From: Rhodobacteraceae bacterium IMCC1335
GTDB taxonomy: Bacteria; Pseudomonadota; Alphaproteobacteria; Rhodobacterales; Rhodobacteraceae
Direction of reading: 5' to 3'
Length of the DNA: 64,000 nt
Assembly (NCBI GenBank): GCA_039640495.1
Contig: CP046864.1
Location: forward strand, 3,459,001-3,523,000
The notes below the pieces were generated by a model. That model did not search any database. It was not told the origin of the DNA and saw nothing but the letters and a program-made list of their open reading frames with translations. Numbering within the stretch: the first letter of the stretch is position 1; each line of letters starts with the position of its first letter. The position numbers and the translations under genes were made by a program. Of the stretch, positions 28,457 through 38,184 are shown piece after piece.

Positions 28457-29670
28457 GAGCGGTAATCCGCATTGATCGAAATATAATCATGGGTCAAATC
28501 ACAGGTCCAAACGGTGGCCGCACCGCTGCCCATACCCAAATCAACCGCGATTACCAATTCCGCATTTTTCATATAGGCCGCGCCCTGTTCCTCGCTATAG
28601 CTGGCCGCCACCCAGCCTTGCTCGGCAACCAAAATATCGCCCAACCAAATCTTGATCAGATCACGCTCAGCCGCAGCGCCGGATTTTCCAAGAGCCATAA
28701 CGATCCGCCCCCAATTGGGATCCTCACCCGCAAGCGCTGTTTTCACTAAAGGCGAATTTGCGATGGCTTTGGCATGTTGCTTGGCATCCTGATCACTAGC
28801 GGCGCCCGTCAGCCTTATTTCAACAAATTTACGCGCGCCTTCCCCATCGCGGACCACCTGATGCGCCAGATCGCGCATCACCTGATGTAAGCCTTCCACA
28901 AAGGCCGCATTCTGCGCAGACACGCGGTGCCCCGAAGCTCCGGTGGCTGCCAAAATCAACGTATCCGAGGTTGAGGTATCGCTGTCGACGGTAATGGCGT
29001 TGAACGTCACCTCGTTTAACGAAGATAAAAGACCCTGCAACTCAACCTGTTCTATCTGCGCATCGGTGAAAATATAGGCCAGCATTGTGGCCATATCGGG
29101 CGCGATCATGCCGGACCCCTTTGCAATGCCAACAATATTTACCGGTCCAGACGAGGTTTCCACCTGCGCGCTTGCGCCCTTGGGATAGGTATCCGTGGTC
29201 ATAATCGCTCGCGCAGCCATGGCGATGCCTTCTGCGTCAAGATCGGCAATCAACTCTGGCATCCGTGTTGAAATTTTTTCATGCGGCAAAGGCTCACCGA
29301 TCACGCCAGTCGAGGCGGTGAAAACCCGCGTTTCAGACAGCTTAAGCTGATCAGCAATCGCTTTTGTCAAAGCCTCAACAGAGGCCATACCACGATGGCC
29401 GGTAAAGGCATTCGCGTTGCCAGAATTCACCAAAATAGCAGCGCCCTCAGCGGCCGGCAGGCCCAGCTTTTTTTGGCAATCCAACACCGCTGCAGAGCGG
29501 GTGGCCGATTGTGTAAACACGCCAGCTATGCTGGTGCCAGGCGCCAATTCTGCCAACATCACATCGGGGCGGTTTTGGTATTTAATGCCAGCCGCCAAAG
29601 TGCCAAACCGCACCCCTGCCACATTGGGCAGCGCGGGAAACTGCGCTGGAGCCAAGGGAGACTTTGCCAT
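28453..29670 (-). CDS. argJ: Bifunctional glutamate N-acetyltransferase/amino-acid acetyltransferase
   Basis: Arginine pathway enzyme that transfers acetyl from N-acetylornithine to glutamate (and may also use acetyl-CoA). 405 aa. The self-cleavage site is visible as PDMATML, with cleavage between Ala194 and the nucleophile Thr195. Other family motifs: AILVNSGNANAFTG, TASTGVIGEPL and GEDPNWGRIVMALGKSG. It lies 12 bp after the parvulin gene on the same strand and is coupled to mutT. Confidence 0.96.
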   Translation of the reverse strand: MAKSPLAPAQFPALPNVAGVRFGTLAAGIKYQNRPDVMLAELAPGTSIAGVFTQSATRSAAVLDCQKKLGLPAAEGAAILVNSGNANAFTGHRGMASVEALTKAIADQLKLSETRVFTASTGVIGEPLPHEKISTRMPELIADLDAEGIAMAARAIMTTDTYPKGASAQVETSSGPVNIVGIAKGSGMIAPDMATMLAYIFTDAQIEQVELQGLLSSLNEVTFNAITVDSDTSTSDTLILAATGASGHRVSAQNAAFVEGLHQVMRDLAHQVVRDGEGARKFVEIRLTGAASDQDAKQHAKAIANSPLVKTALAGEDPNWGRIVMALGKSGAAAERDLIKIWLGDILVAEQGWVAASYSEEQGAAYMKNAELVIAVDLGMGSGAATVWTCDLTHDYISINADYRS

Positions 29671-29682
29671 ATTCAGGCTCCT

Positions 29683-30531
29683 TTACTGCGATAACAACTC
29701 AAAATTTTTCACCGCGCCGGGATCGATTTGCGGATCTTCGATCAGTTCTATATCAGCTTGGCTTCTCAAAACAGCCATCTCAGCCTCAACCGCAGCGCGG
29801 CGTAGATCCTCAACGATCATTTCGCGCACATCCTCTAGGGCGGGGCTTTCCACGGCGCGCGTTTCATTCAAAAGAATAACATGCCATCCAAAATCTGTTT
29901 TCACAGGCTTTGACACTTCGCCCACTTCCAGTTCTATGACCGCCTGCTCAAACGGCGGCACCATCATGCCCTTGCCAAACCAGCCAAGGTCGCCGCCTCC
30001 CGGGCCAGATGGCCCAGTCGAAAAGTCACGCGCCAAAGCCGAAAACTCTTCTCCAGCGTTCACCTTCTCGATCAACTCAAGCGCTGCCGCTTCCGTTTCC
30101 ACCAAAATATGCGCCGCTTTATATTCCAAGCCTTGATCGACGCCCGAATAAGCTGCTTCATAAGCGTCTTGTATGGCGCCTTCACTGATTGGCTGTTCTG
30201 ACCATTGTTCAATCATCCGTGCAGCCCGCATCAAACGGCGATCATTTTCAAGCGTTAACCTGATTTGCAAAGAATCAGGGGCCGAACTTTTTTGCGATAG
30301 AATAGTCTGCTGCACCAATTGCTCTAAGATCCCATCAAACAATTGGCGATCGGGCAAAGATTTATATTCATTCGGCAAGCTTTCCCGCACCAAGAGCATA
30401 TGCCCAAGCGTGATTGCTTCGCCATTCACGCGGGCCACAACCGTTTCAGCCGAAACCGCCTCTTGCGCCCAAGCACCACTGCCAAATGTGCAGCACGTCG
30501 CTGCGAGCAGAACCAATTTATGAAAACCCAT
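29683..30531 (-). CDS. Peptidylprolyl isomerase, parvulin type, periplasmic
   Basis: Periplasmic folding helper. Signal peptide [19 protein letters not shown] with cleavage after AWA, near residue 22. An N-terminal SurA/PrsA-like helical part (about 25-140) precedes a parvulin domain (about 140-235: [19 protein letters not shown], then [18 protein letters not shown] and [10 protein letters not shown]). 282 aa. Divergent from secA, which fits a secretion-related pair. Confidence 0.93.
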   Translation of the reverse strand: MGFHKLVLLAATCCTFGSGAWAQEAVSAETVVARVNGEAITLGHMLLVRESLPNEYKSLPDRQLFDGILEQLVQQTILSQKSSAPDSLQIRLTLENDRRLMRAARMIEQWSEQPISEGAIQDAYEAAYSGVDQGLEYKAAHILVETEAAALELIEKVNAGEEFSALARDFSTGPSGPGGGDLGWFGKGMMVPPFEQAVIELEVGEVSKPVKTDFGWHVILLNETRAVESPALEDVREMIVEDLRRAAVEAEMAVLRSQADIELIEDPQIDPGAVKNFELLSQ

Positions 30532-30702
30532 CGCCTTTTTCCTTTATTTATAACCTGCCGCCTCTGGCTGGCGTTGACACTCACTATCGGGGCCCTTACA
30601 TCGCTTATGGTGTTAAGGCTGCCCGCTTTACACCTATTCAGACTTGCCCATCAGAGCAAGGCCGACATGCAGATAGTTGCATGATTATTGATTGGAGAGA
30701 CC

Positions 30703-33396
30703 ATGTTAGGGTTCGGAAAACTGGCAAAAAAAGTATTCGGTTCCCCGAATGACCGCGTGATAAAATCAACCATGCCGCTGGTTGCAAAAATCAATGCCTT
30801 AGAGGCTGATTATCAGGCCCTCTCTGATGAGGCTATCATTGCCAAAACCCAAGAGTTCAAAACCCGGTTAAACAGCGGTACCACATTAGATGAGTTGTTG
30901 CCCGAAGCGTTTGCCAATTGCCGCGAAGCCGCAAAGCGCACTTTGGGTTTGCGCGCGTTTGACGTGCAATTGATGGGGGGAATTTTTCTGCATCAAGGCA
31001 ATATTTCAGAAATGAAGACCGGTGAAGGAAAAACCTTGGTGGCCACATTTCCCGCCTATTTGAACGCGCTGACGGGCAAGGGCGTTCATGTTGTTACCGT
31101 GAATGACTATCTGGCCAAACGTGACAGCGAATGGATGTCAAACGTTTATGGGGCGCTGGGCCTTACCACGGGCGTGGTCTACCCCAATCAAGACGAGGGT
31201 GAAAAACAAAAAGCCTATGCCTGCGATGTAACTTATGCCACCAACAATGAGCTCGGGTTCGATTATCTACGCGATAATATGAAAACCGAACTCTCGCAGA
31301 TGTATCAAAAACAACATCATTTTGCGATTGTGGATGAGGTTGATAGTATCCTGATCGATGAAGCCCGCACGCCCTTGATCATTTCGGGGCAAGCGCAGGA
31401 CCGCTCGGACTTATATCAAGCGATCGACGCTGTGATCCCAGAGCTGACCGAAGAGCATTACACGCTGGATGAAAAATCCAGAAACGCGAACTTCACGGAT
31501 GAAGGCAATGATTTCTTAGAAGACCTATTGCGGCAAAAACAGATCCTGCCCGAAACCCAAAGTCTGTATGATCCGGAAAGCACAACCCTTGTACATCACG
31601 TCAATCAAGGCCTGCGCGCGCACAAGCTTTTCACCCGCGATAAGGATTATATCGTGCGCAACAATGAAGTTGTGTTAATCGATGAGTTCACCGGGCGTAT
31701 GATGGCGGGGCGGCGCCTGTCGGACGGGCTACACCAAGCCATTGAAGCCAAAGAGAATTGTACGATCCAGTCGGAAAACTTTACCTTGGCCAGCGTGACG
31801 TTTCAAAATTATTTCCGGCTTTACGATAAATTGGCAGGCATGACCGGTACCGCCAATACGGAAGCCGAAGAATTCATGGAAATCTATAAGCTGGGCGTCG
31901 TAGAAGTGCCAACGAACCGCCCGATCTCGCGCATTGATGAAGATGACCGTGTGTACCGCACCGCAGATGAAAAATATACCGCGATCGTCGAAGAAATCCA
32001 AACAGCGCATAATAAAGGTCAGCCAATTTTGGTTGGCACCACTTCGATTGAAAAATCTGAAGCCCTGTCTCAAATGCTGAAAAAAGCCAAAATCCAACAT
32101 AATGTGTTGAATGCGCGTCAACATGAGCAAGAAGCGCAAATAGTCGGGGATGCCGGGAAATTTGGTGCGGTGACGATTGCCACCAATATGGCCGGTCGAG
32201 GAACGGACATTCAACTGGGCGGCAATGTTGAGATGAAAATATTGAGCGCCTTGGCCGAAACCCCTGAAGCAAATCCAGAGGATTTGCGCCGTACGATTGA
32301 AGCAGAAACCAGCGCAGAAAAGCAGCGGGTTCTGGAGGCGGGCGGTTTATTCGTTTTGGCCACCGAGCGTCATGAAAGCCGGCGGATTGACAACCAATTG
32401 CGTGGCCGTTCGGGCCGCCAAGGCGACCCGGGCCGATCTTCGTTTTTTCTCAGCCTTGATGATGACTTGATGCGGATCTTTGGCTCTGAGCGCTTGGATA
32501 AAGTCTTGTCAAAATTCGGAATGGAAAAAGGCGAAGCCATTACCCATTCTTGGGTTAACAAATCGTTGGAACGCGCTCAGTCAAAGGTTGAGGGCCGCAA
32601 TTTTGATATACGAAAGCAATTGCTTAAATTCGACGATGTGATGAATGATCAACGCCGCGCAATTTTTGAGCAACGCTTGGATATTTTGCAATCAGAAGAC
32701 TTGTCGGATGTGACTCAAGATATGCGTCATGATGTGATTGACGATCTTGTGACCACCTATATGCCACCAAAATCCTATGCAGAACAATGGGAAAGCGAAG
32801 CCTTACAGACGGCTGTTGCAGAGCAGCTGAATATGGATTTGCCGATCACAGATTGGGCAGATGAGGAAGGCGTGGATGACGAAAGCATTCGTGAGCGCCT
32901 TGAGGATGCTTCAGATAAAATGATGGCGGAGAAAGCCATAGCTTTTGGGCCCACAACGATGCGGCAAGTCGAAAAGCAGGTACTTTTGCAAACGATTGAC
33001 AGCAAATGGCGCGAGCATCTGATAACGCTTGAGCATTTGCGCAGCGTGGTTGGCTTTCGCGGATATGCCCAGCGCGACCCCTTAAATGAATATAAATCTG
33101 AGGCTTTTCAATTGTTTGAAAGCCTGTTGACCAGCTTACGCACCGATGTAAGCAAACAGTTATCATTGGTGCGACCAATGACAGAGGCCGAGCAGCAGGC
33201 GATGATGCAGCAGATGGTTGCGCAGCAAAAGCAAACCCAAGCCCGAATGCAAACATCACAAACATCACAAACAGCAAAGGCAGAAAGTGGATTTGTTGAA
33301 GATGATCCGTCAACTTGGGGAAATCCAGGACGCAATGATCCATGCCCCTGCGGTTCTGGAAAGAAATTCAAGCATTGCCATGGCCGGTTAAGCTAA
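30703..33396 (+). CDS. secA: Protein translocase subunit SecA
   Basis: ATPase motor of the Sec pathway. I chose the ATG at 30703 ([20 protein letters not shown]) with GGAG six bases upstream. Walker A MKTGEGKT at 104-111, DEAD-like motif [20 protein letters not shown], preprotein cross-linking domain between, helicase motif [11 protein letters not shown], and a C-terminal zinc SEC-C motif ([14 protein letters not shown]) that binds SecB and phospholipid. 897 aa. The 171-bp region to the parvulin gene holds both promoters. Confidence 0.97.
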   Translation: MLGFGKLAKKVFGSPNDRVIKSTMPLVAKINALEADYQALSDEAIIAKTQEFKTRLNSGTTLDELLPEAFANCREAAKRTLGLRAFDVQLMGGIFLHQGNISEMKTGEGKTLVATFPAYLNALTGKGVHVVTVNDYLAKRDSEWMSNVYGALGLTTGVVYPNQDEGEKQKAYACDVTYATNNELGFDYLRDNMKTELSQMYQKQHHFAIVDEVDSILIDEARTPLIISGQAQDRSDLYQAIDAVIPELTEEHYTLDEKSRNANFTDEGNDFLEDLLRQKQILPETQSLYDPESTTLVHHVNQGLRAHKLFTRDKDYIVRNNEVVLIDEFTGRMMAGRRLSDGLHQAIEAKENCTIQSENFTLASVTFQNYFRLYDKLAGMTGTANTEAEEFMEIYKLGVVEVPTNRPISRIDEDDRVYRTADEKYTAIVEEIQTAHNKGQPILVGTTSIEKSEALSQMLKKAKIQHNVLNARQHEQEAQIVGDAGKFGAVTIATNMAGRGTDIQLGGNVEMKILSALAETPEANPEDLRRTIEAETSAEKQRVLEAGGLFVLATERHESRRIDNQLRGRSGRQGDPGRSSFFLSLDDDLMRIFGSERLDKVLSKFGMEKGEAITHSWVNKSLERAQSKVEGRNFDIRKQLLKFDDVMNDQRRAIFEQRLDILQSEDLSDVTQDMRHDVIDDLVTTYMPPKSYAEQWESEALQTAVAEQLNMDLPITDWADEEGVDDESIRERLEDASDKMMAEKAIAFGPTTMRQVEKQVLLQTIDSKWREHLITLEHLRSVVGFRGYAQRDPLNEYKSEAFQLFESLLTSLRTDVSKQLSLVRPMTEAEQQAMMQQMVAQQKQTQARMQTSQTSQTAKAESGFVEDDPSTWGNPGRNDPCPCGSGKKFKHCHGRLS

Positions 33397-33495
33397 GCGC
33401 AAATTTACCAACTAGAATTTGCTCAAAACCGCTGAACATTTGACATGGCGCCAGCGGCAAAATAAGACAGTGTGATAGTCGATGTTCCAGTCGTC

Positions 33496-33572
33496 GGTCC
33501 CTTAGCTCAACTGGATAGAGCAACTGCCTTCTAAGCAGTAGGTTGCAGGTTCGAGTCCTGCAGGGATCGCCA
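33496..33572 (+). tRNA. tRNA-Arg (anticodon UCU)
   Basis: A full cloverleaf: acceptor GGTCCCT / AGGGATC with a G discriminator and encoded CCA, D arm around AGCTCAACTGGATAGAGC, anticodon arm ACTGC-CTTCTAA-GCAGT giving anticodon TCT at 33530-33532, T arm GCAGG-TTCGAGT-CCTGC. A tyrosine recombinase starts 57 bp downstream, so the 3' end is a likely integration site. Confidence 0.97.
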
Positions 33573-33629
33573 TATTTTCAGCGCAACTTATTGAAATTCC
33601 TTCGAGTTTGATCATCGAGAGAGACCGTC

Positions 33630-34796
33630 GTGTCACTCATTCCGTACATAATATGCCGTTCAGGCACCTTTTATTATAACCGCCATGTACCTAAGCACGC
33701 AGTGAAAGCCTATGGTCTATTCATCAGGCAAGCTTTGTCCAAATGCCCTGAAGAAGCTGAAGCTTATGCAAAACGTCTGGGTAATGTATTGGAGGGATCT
33801 TGGAGTAATACGACCTCAATACAGCCGGTCGATATTCCTACTATTCTATCCAGCTTTAAACCAAGATCTTTTAAACTTTCTGAAATTGCAACGGAATATG
33901 TGGGAGTAAAAGGCATTGATCCTCGCCCACCGAGAATAGCTCTGCAGTCTTTTATCTCTTTGGCGGGAGATAGAGATGTAGCAGAATACATGCGTGAAGA
34001 TGCCAAGCTTTTTCTTCGTCATCTAGAAATGAGCGGTAATAAAACCGCAACGATCAGAAAGCGTATCAACAGCCTGTCTGCCATTCTCAATTATGCCTAT
34101 GCAGAGCTGGACTTGGATAAGCGTAACCCCTTCTCAAGACTGTTCATCAAGGGAGAAGGTGAAGATAGCCATAAGCGAGGCACCTTTACCAATGAACAAC
34201 TCAAATGGGGATACGACAAAGCTTTAGCTTCCGGAAGTCAGATCAAGTTGCTGATGCCACTTTTAGGAGAAACAGGCTGTAGGCTAGCAGAGATCGTGGG
34301 GCTTAAGCTGGAAGACATCGATCTTGCGAATGACCTGATCCATATACGAGCCAATTCAGCAAGAAGGTTAAAGACGAGGAGCAGCCAAAGAACCGTACCC
34401 TTGGTTGGATATGCCAAACTGGCTATGGAACAAGCATTCAAGCAGGCAGATGATACCTACCTATTCCCAAGATATATTCGAGATGAAAAGTGTTATGCCA
34501 CGCATGCGTCTAATGCCCTCAATAAGTGGCTGAAGAAGGACTTTGATGGTCTGACTGCACATAGCCTTAGGCATACATTCAGAGACCGTCTGAGAGCTGT
34601 GGAATGCCCAATGGATCTGATTGATCAAATTGGTGGGTGGAAGTCAGTAAGTTCAATTGGCAATAATTATGGGCTTGGATATCGGATGGAGCCAATAAAG
34701 ATAATTTTAGGTGATATAAAAGTAGATTATTTTTCAACCGCTCGGCAGCTTCCTCTTACGCTAAGTTTGACTGACAGGATGTTACTCAGGCATTGA
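33630..34796 (+). CDS. Tyrosine recombinase/integrase
   Basis: Site-specific recombinase that probably integrated an island into the adjacent tRNA-Arg gene. 388 aa: N-terminal arm-binding region, a SAM-like core-binding domain (about 80-175) and the catalytic domain. Catalytic residues: Arg218 in TGCRLAEI, Lys near 248, His311-x-x-Arg314 in HSLRHTF, Trp337 in the usual His/Trp place (GGWKS), and Tyr347 as nucleophile. The sequence is richer in A and T than secA. Its 3' end overlaps the convergent cyclase gene by 11 bp. Confidence 0.93.
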   Translation: MSLIPYIICRSGTFYYNRHVPKHAVKAYGLFIRQALSKCPEEAEAYAKRLGNVLEGSWSNTTSIQPVDIPTILSSFKPRSFKLSEIATEYVGVKGIDPRPPRIALQSFISLAGDRDVAEYMREDAKLFLRHLEMSGNKTATIRKRINSLSAILNYAYAELDLDKRNPFSRLFIKGEGEDSHKRGTFTNEQLKWGYDKALASGSQIKLLMPLLGETGCRLAEIVGLKLEDIDLANDLIHIRANSARRLKTRSSQRTVPLVGYAKLAMEQAFKQADDTYLFPRYIRDEKCYATHASNALNKWLKKDFDGLTAHSLRHTFRDRLRAVECPMDLIDQIGGWKSVSSIGNNYGLGYRMEPIKIILGDIKVDYFSTARQLPLTLSLTDRMLLRH

Positions 34797-36696
34797 TACC
34801 GGCTTCTTTCAGTGTTTCTTTTAGTTTCTGGAGAAATTTTTCATCCGTTATAATGAAAGTCTTCATTGCTCGCCTCAAAGAGCTCCACTTTATGTCAGGG
34901 TCAATTTCTACCATTTTTTCTACTAATCGCTTTGCCTCAGATTTCTGCTCTCTTTGCATTGCAATGAAAGTTTTTATTCCAAGTCCACCTAGTTGTGATC
35001 CACCAAAATATTGTTCATTTTCGGACAGGTCAGTTGCTAGGTCGTTCGCTTTATCGTAGTTTTCAAGGTAAAGTAATGCCATCGAGTAATTCAGCTTTAC
35101 GTTAGCCGGTGGGTGTGGAGCTACTGCAAGAGCTTTTTCATAATTCTCCAAAGCTTCGTTAAATAATCCAACTGTAAATAAAGAATTTGCAGCGGCCAAT
35201 ATACTTATTATACCACGAGGATTTAACTCAGCAGCTTTTAGGGCGTACTCTTTAGCAATAATTTTAATTTCCTCATCATCGTATTCTGGAAATTCTTGTG
35301 GCTGTTTAATCATAAGACCAGCTAATAGACTGTAGCCGTCAGAAAGTTCGGGCCCATATTCTACCGCCCGTTTGGCTACAGAAACCATATCTCTTGAGAT
35401 GTTCCAATCTCTTAGACCTACACTTGCTTGAGCGGTAAAATACCAAGCATACATAGATAACACGAGTGGGTTATTTGGTTCAGTTTCAAATATTGTATCA
35501 AAGAGCAAACCAGCTTCTTTAACACCCTCTAAGGAAAATGTGAGCCAAAGTGAATTCGCCTTCAAATATCGTTGCCAATTTTCAGGACTTTTGAAATATT
35601 TTCTTGTGTCCTCAAAGGACTGGTCCATCGTAAGTTTAATTTGTAATTTGTTGAGTATTTTTGCCGAAATAGTATCCTGTACTTCAAAAATATCCGTCAA
35701 TTCAAAGTCGTATTTTTCTGACCAAATTATTTTTTGTTTTACAATATCTGAAAGTTCAACTGTGGTTCGTATTTTGTCTGCAGAAACCTGATTTGAACCC
35801 TTTAAAACATAATTCACTAGATAATTTTCTTTTATCTCCGCATCAGAATAACCTTGTTTTTTAATAAATTCACTTGTGTTGCTGGACTGCACCAACAAGC
35901 GAGGATAACTGGACAGAGATGATATAATAATATCTGTCATTCCTTTGCTCAACTGATCGTCAGCACTATCACCTGACCTATTTTCAAATGGCATCACTAA
36001 GACCATCGCTCGATCGGACTCTGCTATTAGCTGCTCAATATCTTTTTTAGTCTGATTTCCTTGCATCAAATATAACGAGGCACTGATTGCTAATACTAAA
36101 GAAACTATGCAAGCAACGGCTAACAGCATTTTTGAACTATAGGAATTTTTAGCTTTTACTCGCCGTTTTTGGTTTGGTTGTAGGATTAGGTCATAGGCAT
36201 GAAATTCGTTTTGCTTAACCTTTTGAAGACCAATGTCGTTGAACTCATGGGAGGTCTTGCCTTTGACAAAATCATAGACGCTTTTCGATAGCGTAATCCC
36301 ACCTGTCTGAGCCAAAGCTTCTAGCCTTGCAGCTATATTTACCCCATCTCCTAATAGATTATCTTTCTCCTTAACAACATCACCTGAGTTGATCCCTATG
36401 CGGAATTCTAGCTTTACAGACGTATCTTCCGAGGAGTTTCTATTTTTGATAGCTTTCTGAAACTCTACAGCGCATTCAACTGCTGAGACTGCACTTGGAA
36501 ATTCCGCCAGGAAAGAGTCTCCACCCGTATTAAACAAGCGGCCCTTATGCTTTTTGAACAATGCAGTTAGGATTTTCTCGCAGGCACGAAGATTTTTAAT
36601 CGTGCTGCTCTCATCGTCTTCCATATGTTTGCTATATCCGACAACATCGGTAGCAAAGATGACTGCTATCTTACGTTCAATTTCTTCTTCAGACAT
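34786..36696 (-). CDS. Class III adenylate/guanylate cyclase with TolB-like and TPR regions
   Basis: 636 aa. The N-terminal class III cyclase domain (about 5-165) keeps the two metal Asp residues (Asp17 in ATDVVGYS, Asp60 in NTGGDSFLAEF) and GDGVNIAARLEALA. One membrane helix lies near 188-211 (MLLAVACIVSLVLAISASLY). The C-terminal part begins with a TolB/FlgO-like segment (VMPFENRSGDSADDQLSKGM) and continues with TPR-like helices (about 390-600). This membrane-anchored cyclase-TPR form is widespread in alphaproteobacteria. It probably makes cAMP; what the outer part senses is unknown. AT-rich, inside the putative island. Confidence 0.88.
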   Translation of the reverse strand: MSEEEIERKIAVIFATDVVGYSKHMEDDESSTIKNLRACEKILTALFKKHKGRLFNTGGDSFLAEFPSAVSAVECAVEFQKAIKNRNSSEDTSVKLEFRIGINSGDVVKEKDNLLGDGVNIAARLEALAQTGGITLSKSVYDFVKGKTSHEFNDIGLQKVKQNEFHAYDLILQPNQKRRVKAKNSYSSKMLLAVACIVSLVLAISASLYLMQGNQTKKDIEQLIAESDRAMVLVMPFENRSGDSADDQLSKGMTDIIISSLSSYPRLLVQSSNTSEFIKKQGYSDAEIKENYLVNYVLKGSNQVSADKIRTTVELSDIVKQKIIWSEKYDFELTDIFEVQDTISAKILNKLQIKLTMDQSFEDTRKYFKSPENWQRYLKANSLWLTFSLEGVKEAGLLFDTIFETEPNNPLVLSMYAWYFTAQASVGLRDWNISRDMVSVAKRAVEYGPELSDGYSLLAGLMIKQPQEFPEYDDEEIKIIAKEYALKAAELNPRGIISILAAANSLFTVGLFNEALENYEKALAVAPHPPANVKLNYSMALLYLENYDKANDLATDLSENEQYFGGSQLGGLGIKTFIAMQREQKSEAKRLVEKMVEIDPDIKWSSLRRAMKTFIITDEKFLQKLKETLKEAGINA

Positions 36697-37017
36697 AAGC
36701 TCGCCAAAGGTTAAGTTTCACAGTGATGGTGCCATGTGGTCCAAAATCTGTCTAGAAAAACGTAACGAAATTCATGCACCCTGTTGCAATAAATGACAAA
36801 TCACTTGCTCTACTTTCCATTTGACGCTTGTTATAAAAATATATCTTTGGGTTAAATCTATTATTGATTTATATCCGAAAGTATAGTATTGTTTTGGTAT
36901 GCATTTGAGCAGGTGAAATGCCAGTAACCGCAAAAGCGATCTGCAATCATGACATTGATGGAGTTAGCCCACATTAGATGTGGCGGTGCTTGCTTTTGCA
37001 TTTCCCGGAAATCAAAA
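36697..37017. other. AT-rich spacer
   Basis: About 320 bp between the divergent cyclase gene and the small gene at 37018. No gene or strong repeat seen; promoters of both should lie here. Confidence 0.4.
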
Positions 37018-37389
37018 ATGAAGAAAGAACAAAGCCAAGACTACCCGTTTGTTATTACATATCTCAGTAACCGTTACCGCCTCATTGAATGTAGAGATCG
37101 CATTCAGTGGATCCTCCAGCGGCGAGATAAGAACGCTCCTCGATGGAGAGGCATTTACTATTTTCTTAACACGCAACCCATGTCCCGCATCTTTAGGCAG
37201 TTTGACTTGGATAATGGAGTTGTTGATCAGCTTCCAGAGCGCTTTGAGAGCCGTTTTAAGGCTGTTCAGCGTGAGCAAATCAAATCTGATGACATAGTCC
37301 TAGCCACAGACAAAAAGCTACTCGAGGACAAAAGTTTTTCTAAGCTGCATGATGGTCATAATGTTAGGATAGTTAGGCGGTCAGCATGA
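37018..37389 (+). CDS. Small island protein of unknown function
   Basis: 123 aa if started at ATG 37018 (MKKEQSQDYPFVITYLSNRY); an in-frame ATG at 36949 would add 23 residues rich in Cys with no clear ribosome site. It is basic, with the segment NRYRLIECRDRIQWILQRRD followed by APRWRGIYYF, a pattern I associate with small proteins of mobile elements and plasmids in alphaproteobacteria. No catalytic motif is visible. The function is unknown. Confidence 0.6.
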   Translation: MKKEQSQDYPFVITYLSNRYRLIECRDRIQWILQRRDKNAPRWRGIYYFLNTQPMSRIFRQFDLDNGVVDQLPERFESRFKAVQREQIKSDDIVLATDKKLLEDKSFSKLHDGHNVRIVRRSA

Positions 37390-37470
37390 GGCCACTCATC
37401 GCCTGAAGTAGACTGTGCACCCTTTGGTGATACGACAAAAAAAGACAGGAGAAGGCGGCTTTGGGTGAAG

Positions 37471-37702
37471 CTTAAGCTGGATCTTAAAGCTCCTTCTCCC
37501 TTTTAAAATTGGAAGAGATGGGAAGCTTAAGATTACTTAAAGTATATCCTTTAAGAAGAATCTCTATCTTTTTTATCAAAGTTAGAATTGAAAGCTTAAG
37601 GCCTACTTTAAGAGATACTTTAAGTAGCCTTAAATCATTTATCATCTCTAAATATAGAAGATAATAAAAGCTTAAAGGTGAGCTGTAAGATCCAACTTTA
37701 AG
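37471..37702. repeat. Cluster of eleven CTTWAAG-type motifs
   Basis: Copies of CTTAAG, CTTAAAG or CTTTAAG begin at 37471, 37483, 37526, 37536, 37549, 37595, 37606, 37618, 37629 (last base changed), 37671 and 37696. Within groups the spacing is 10 to 13 bp, close to one helical turn. The region has no supported gene. It could be an iteron-like or regulator-binding array. Confidence 0.7.
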
Positions 37703-37866
37703 TACCCTGAGGCTCCCAGCCAAAGACACTCTTTGTTTCTTCTGTCGTACCCCCGATGTATTACATTACCGATACTAGGAACGATAAGGATCAGGCGCCT
37801 GTAAGCTAACCTATATACATTACTCAGACGTTTTTGATGAGCTTCTGCAAACCAGCAACACCATAT

Positions 37867-38108
37867 TGGTTAACACACCCACAGCACACCTCACTGTCAA
37901 AGTCCGAGTATATATAACGGGCATAGGGGGTGTGGCCCATGCGTAGCAGGCTCGTATTAGTTAGAGTTGGTACGAAAAGGCAGTGATTGAAGGTAAAGAT
38001 AGGGGCGCCCTCTTCTAAAGGGTGTCGCCGGTGTAGGGTGAAAACAAAGTTTTTATAACTTTTTTCGATGTGAAAACTTTTGGTTTTACCCTGCACACCC
38101 GACACCAA
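37867..38108 (+). repeat. 242-bp direct repeat, copy A
   Basis: Pairs with copy B at 39318-39559 at a constant offset of 1451 bp, with no net gap. The first 95 bp or so are nearly identical (TGGTTAACACACCCACAGC and on to GTGTGGCCCATGCGTA). The second half diverges in sequence but keeps a hairpin: GGTGTCG (38021-38027) with CGACACC (38100-38106), and GTGTAGGGT (38031-38039) with ACCCTGCAC (38088-38096). CACACCC near the start can also pair with GGGTGTG. Confidence 0.85.
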
Positions 38109-38134
38109 GGGTTTTAACGGTTTTGCTTTCACAG

Positions 38135-38167
38135 TATAATATCCGAAAATAAAAATCGAATTTTCGG
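38135..38167 (+). promoter_or_regulatory. Promoter -10 and operator-like palindrome of the MetE-like gene
   Basis: A perfect TATAAT (38135-38140) is followed by an 8-bp inverted repeat CCGAAAAT / ATTTTCGG (38143-38150 and 38160-38167), which would cover the expected transcription start. A clear -35 is not seen. The ATG follows at 38185 after an AGAAGGA ribosome site. Confidence 0.5.
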
Positions 38168-38184
38168 TAGAAGGATTACAGATA

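Noticed and set aside
37484..37729. Minus-strand 81-codon frame rich in Leu, Lys and Val
   Set aside because: Its repeats (LKV, LRLLKV) are just translations of the CTTTAAG array; no ribosome site or family.
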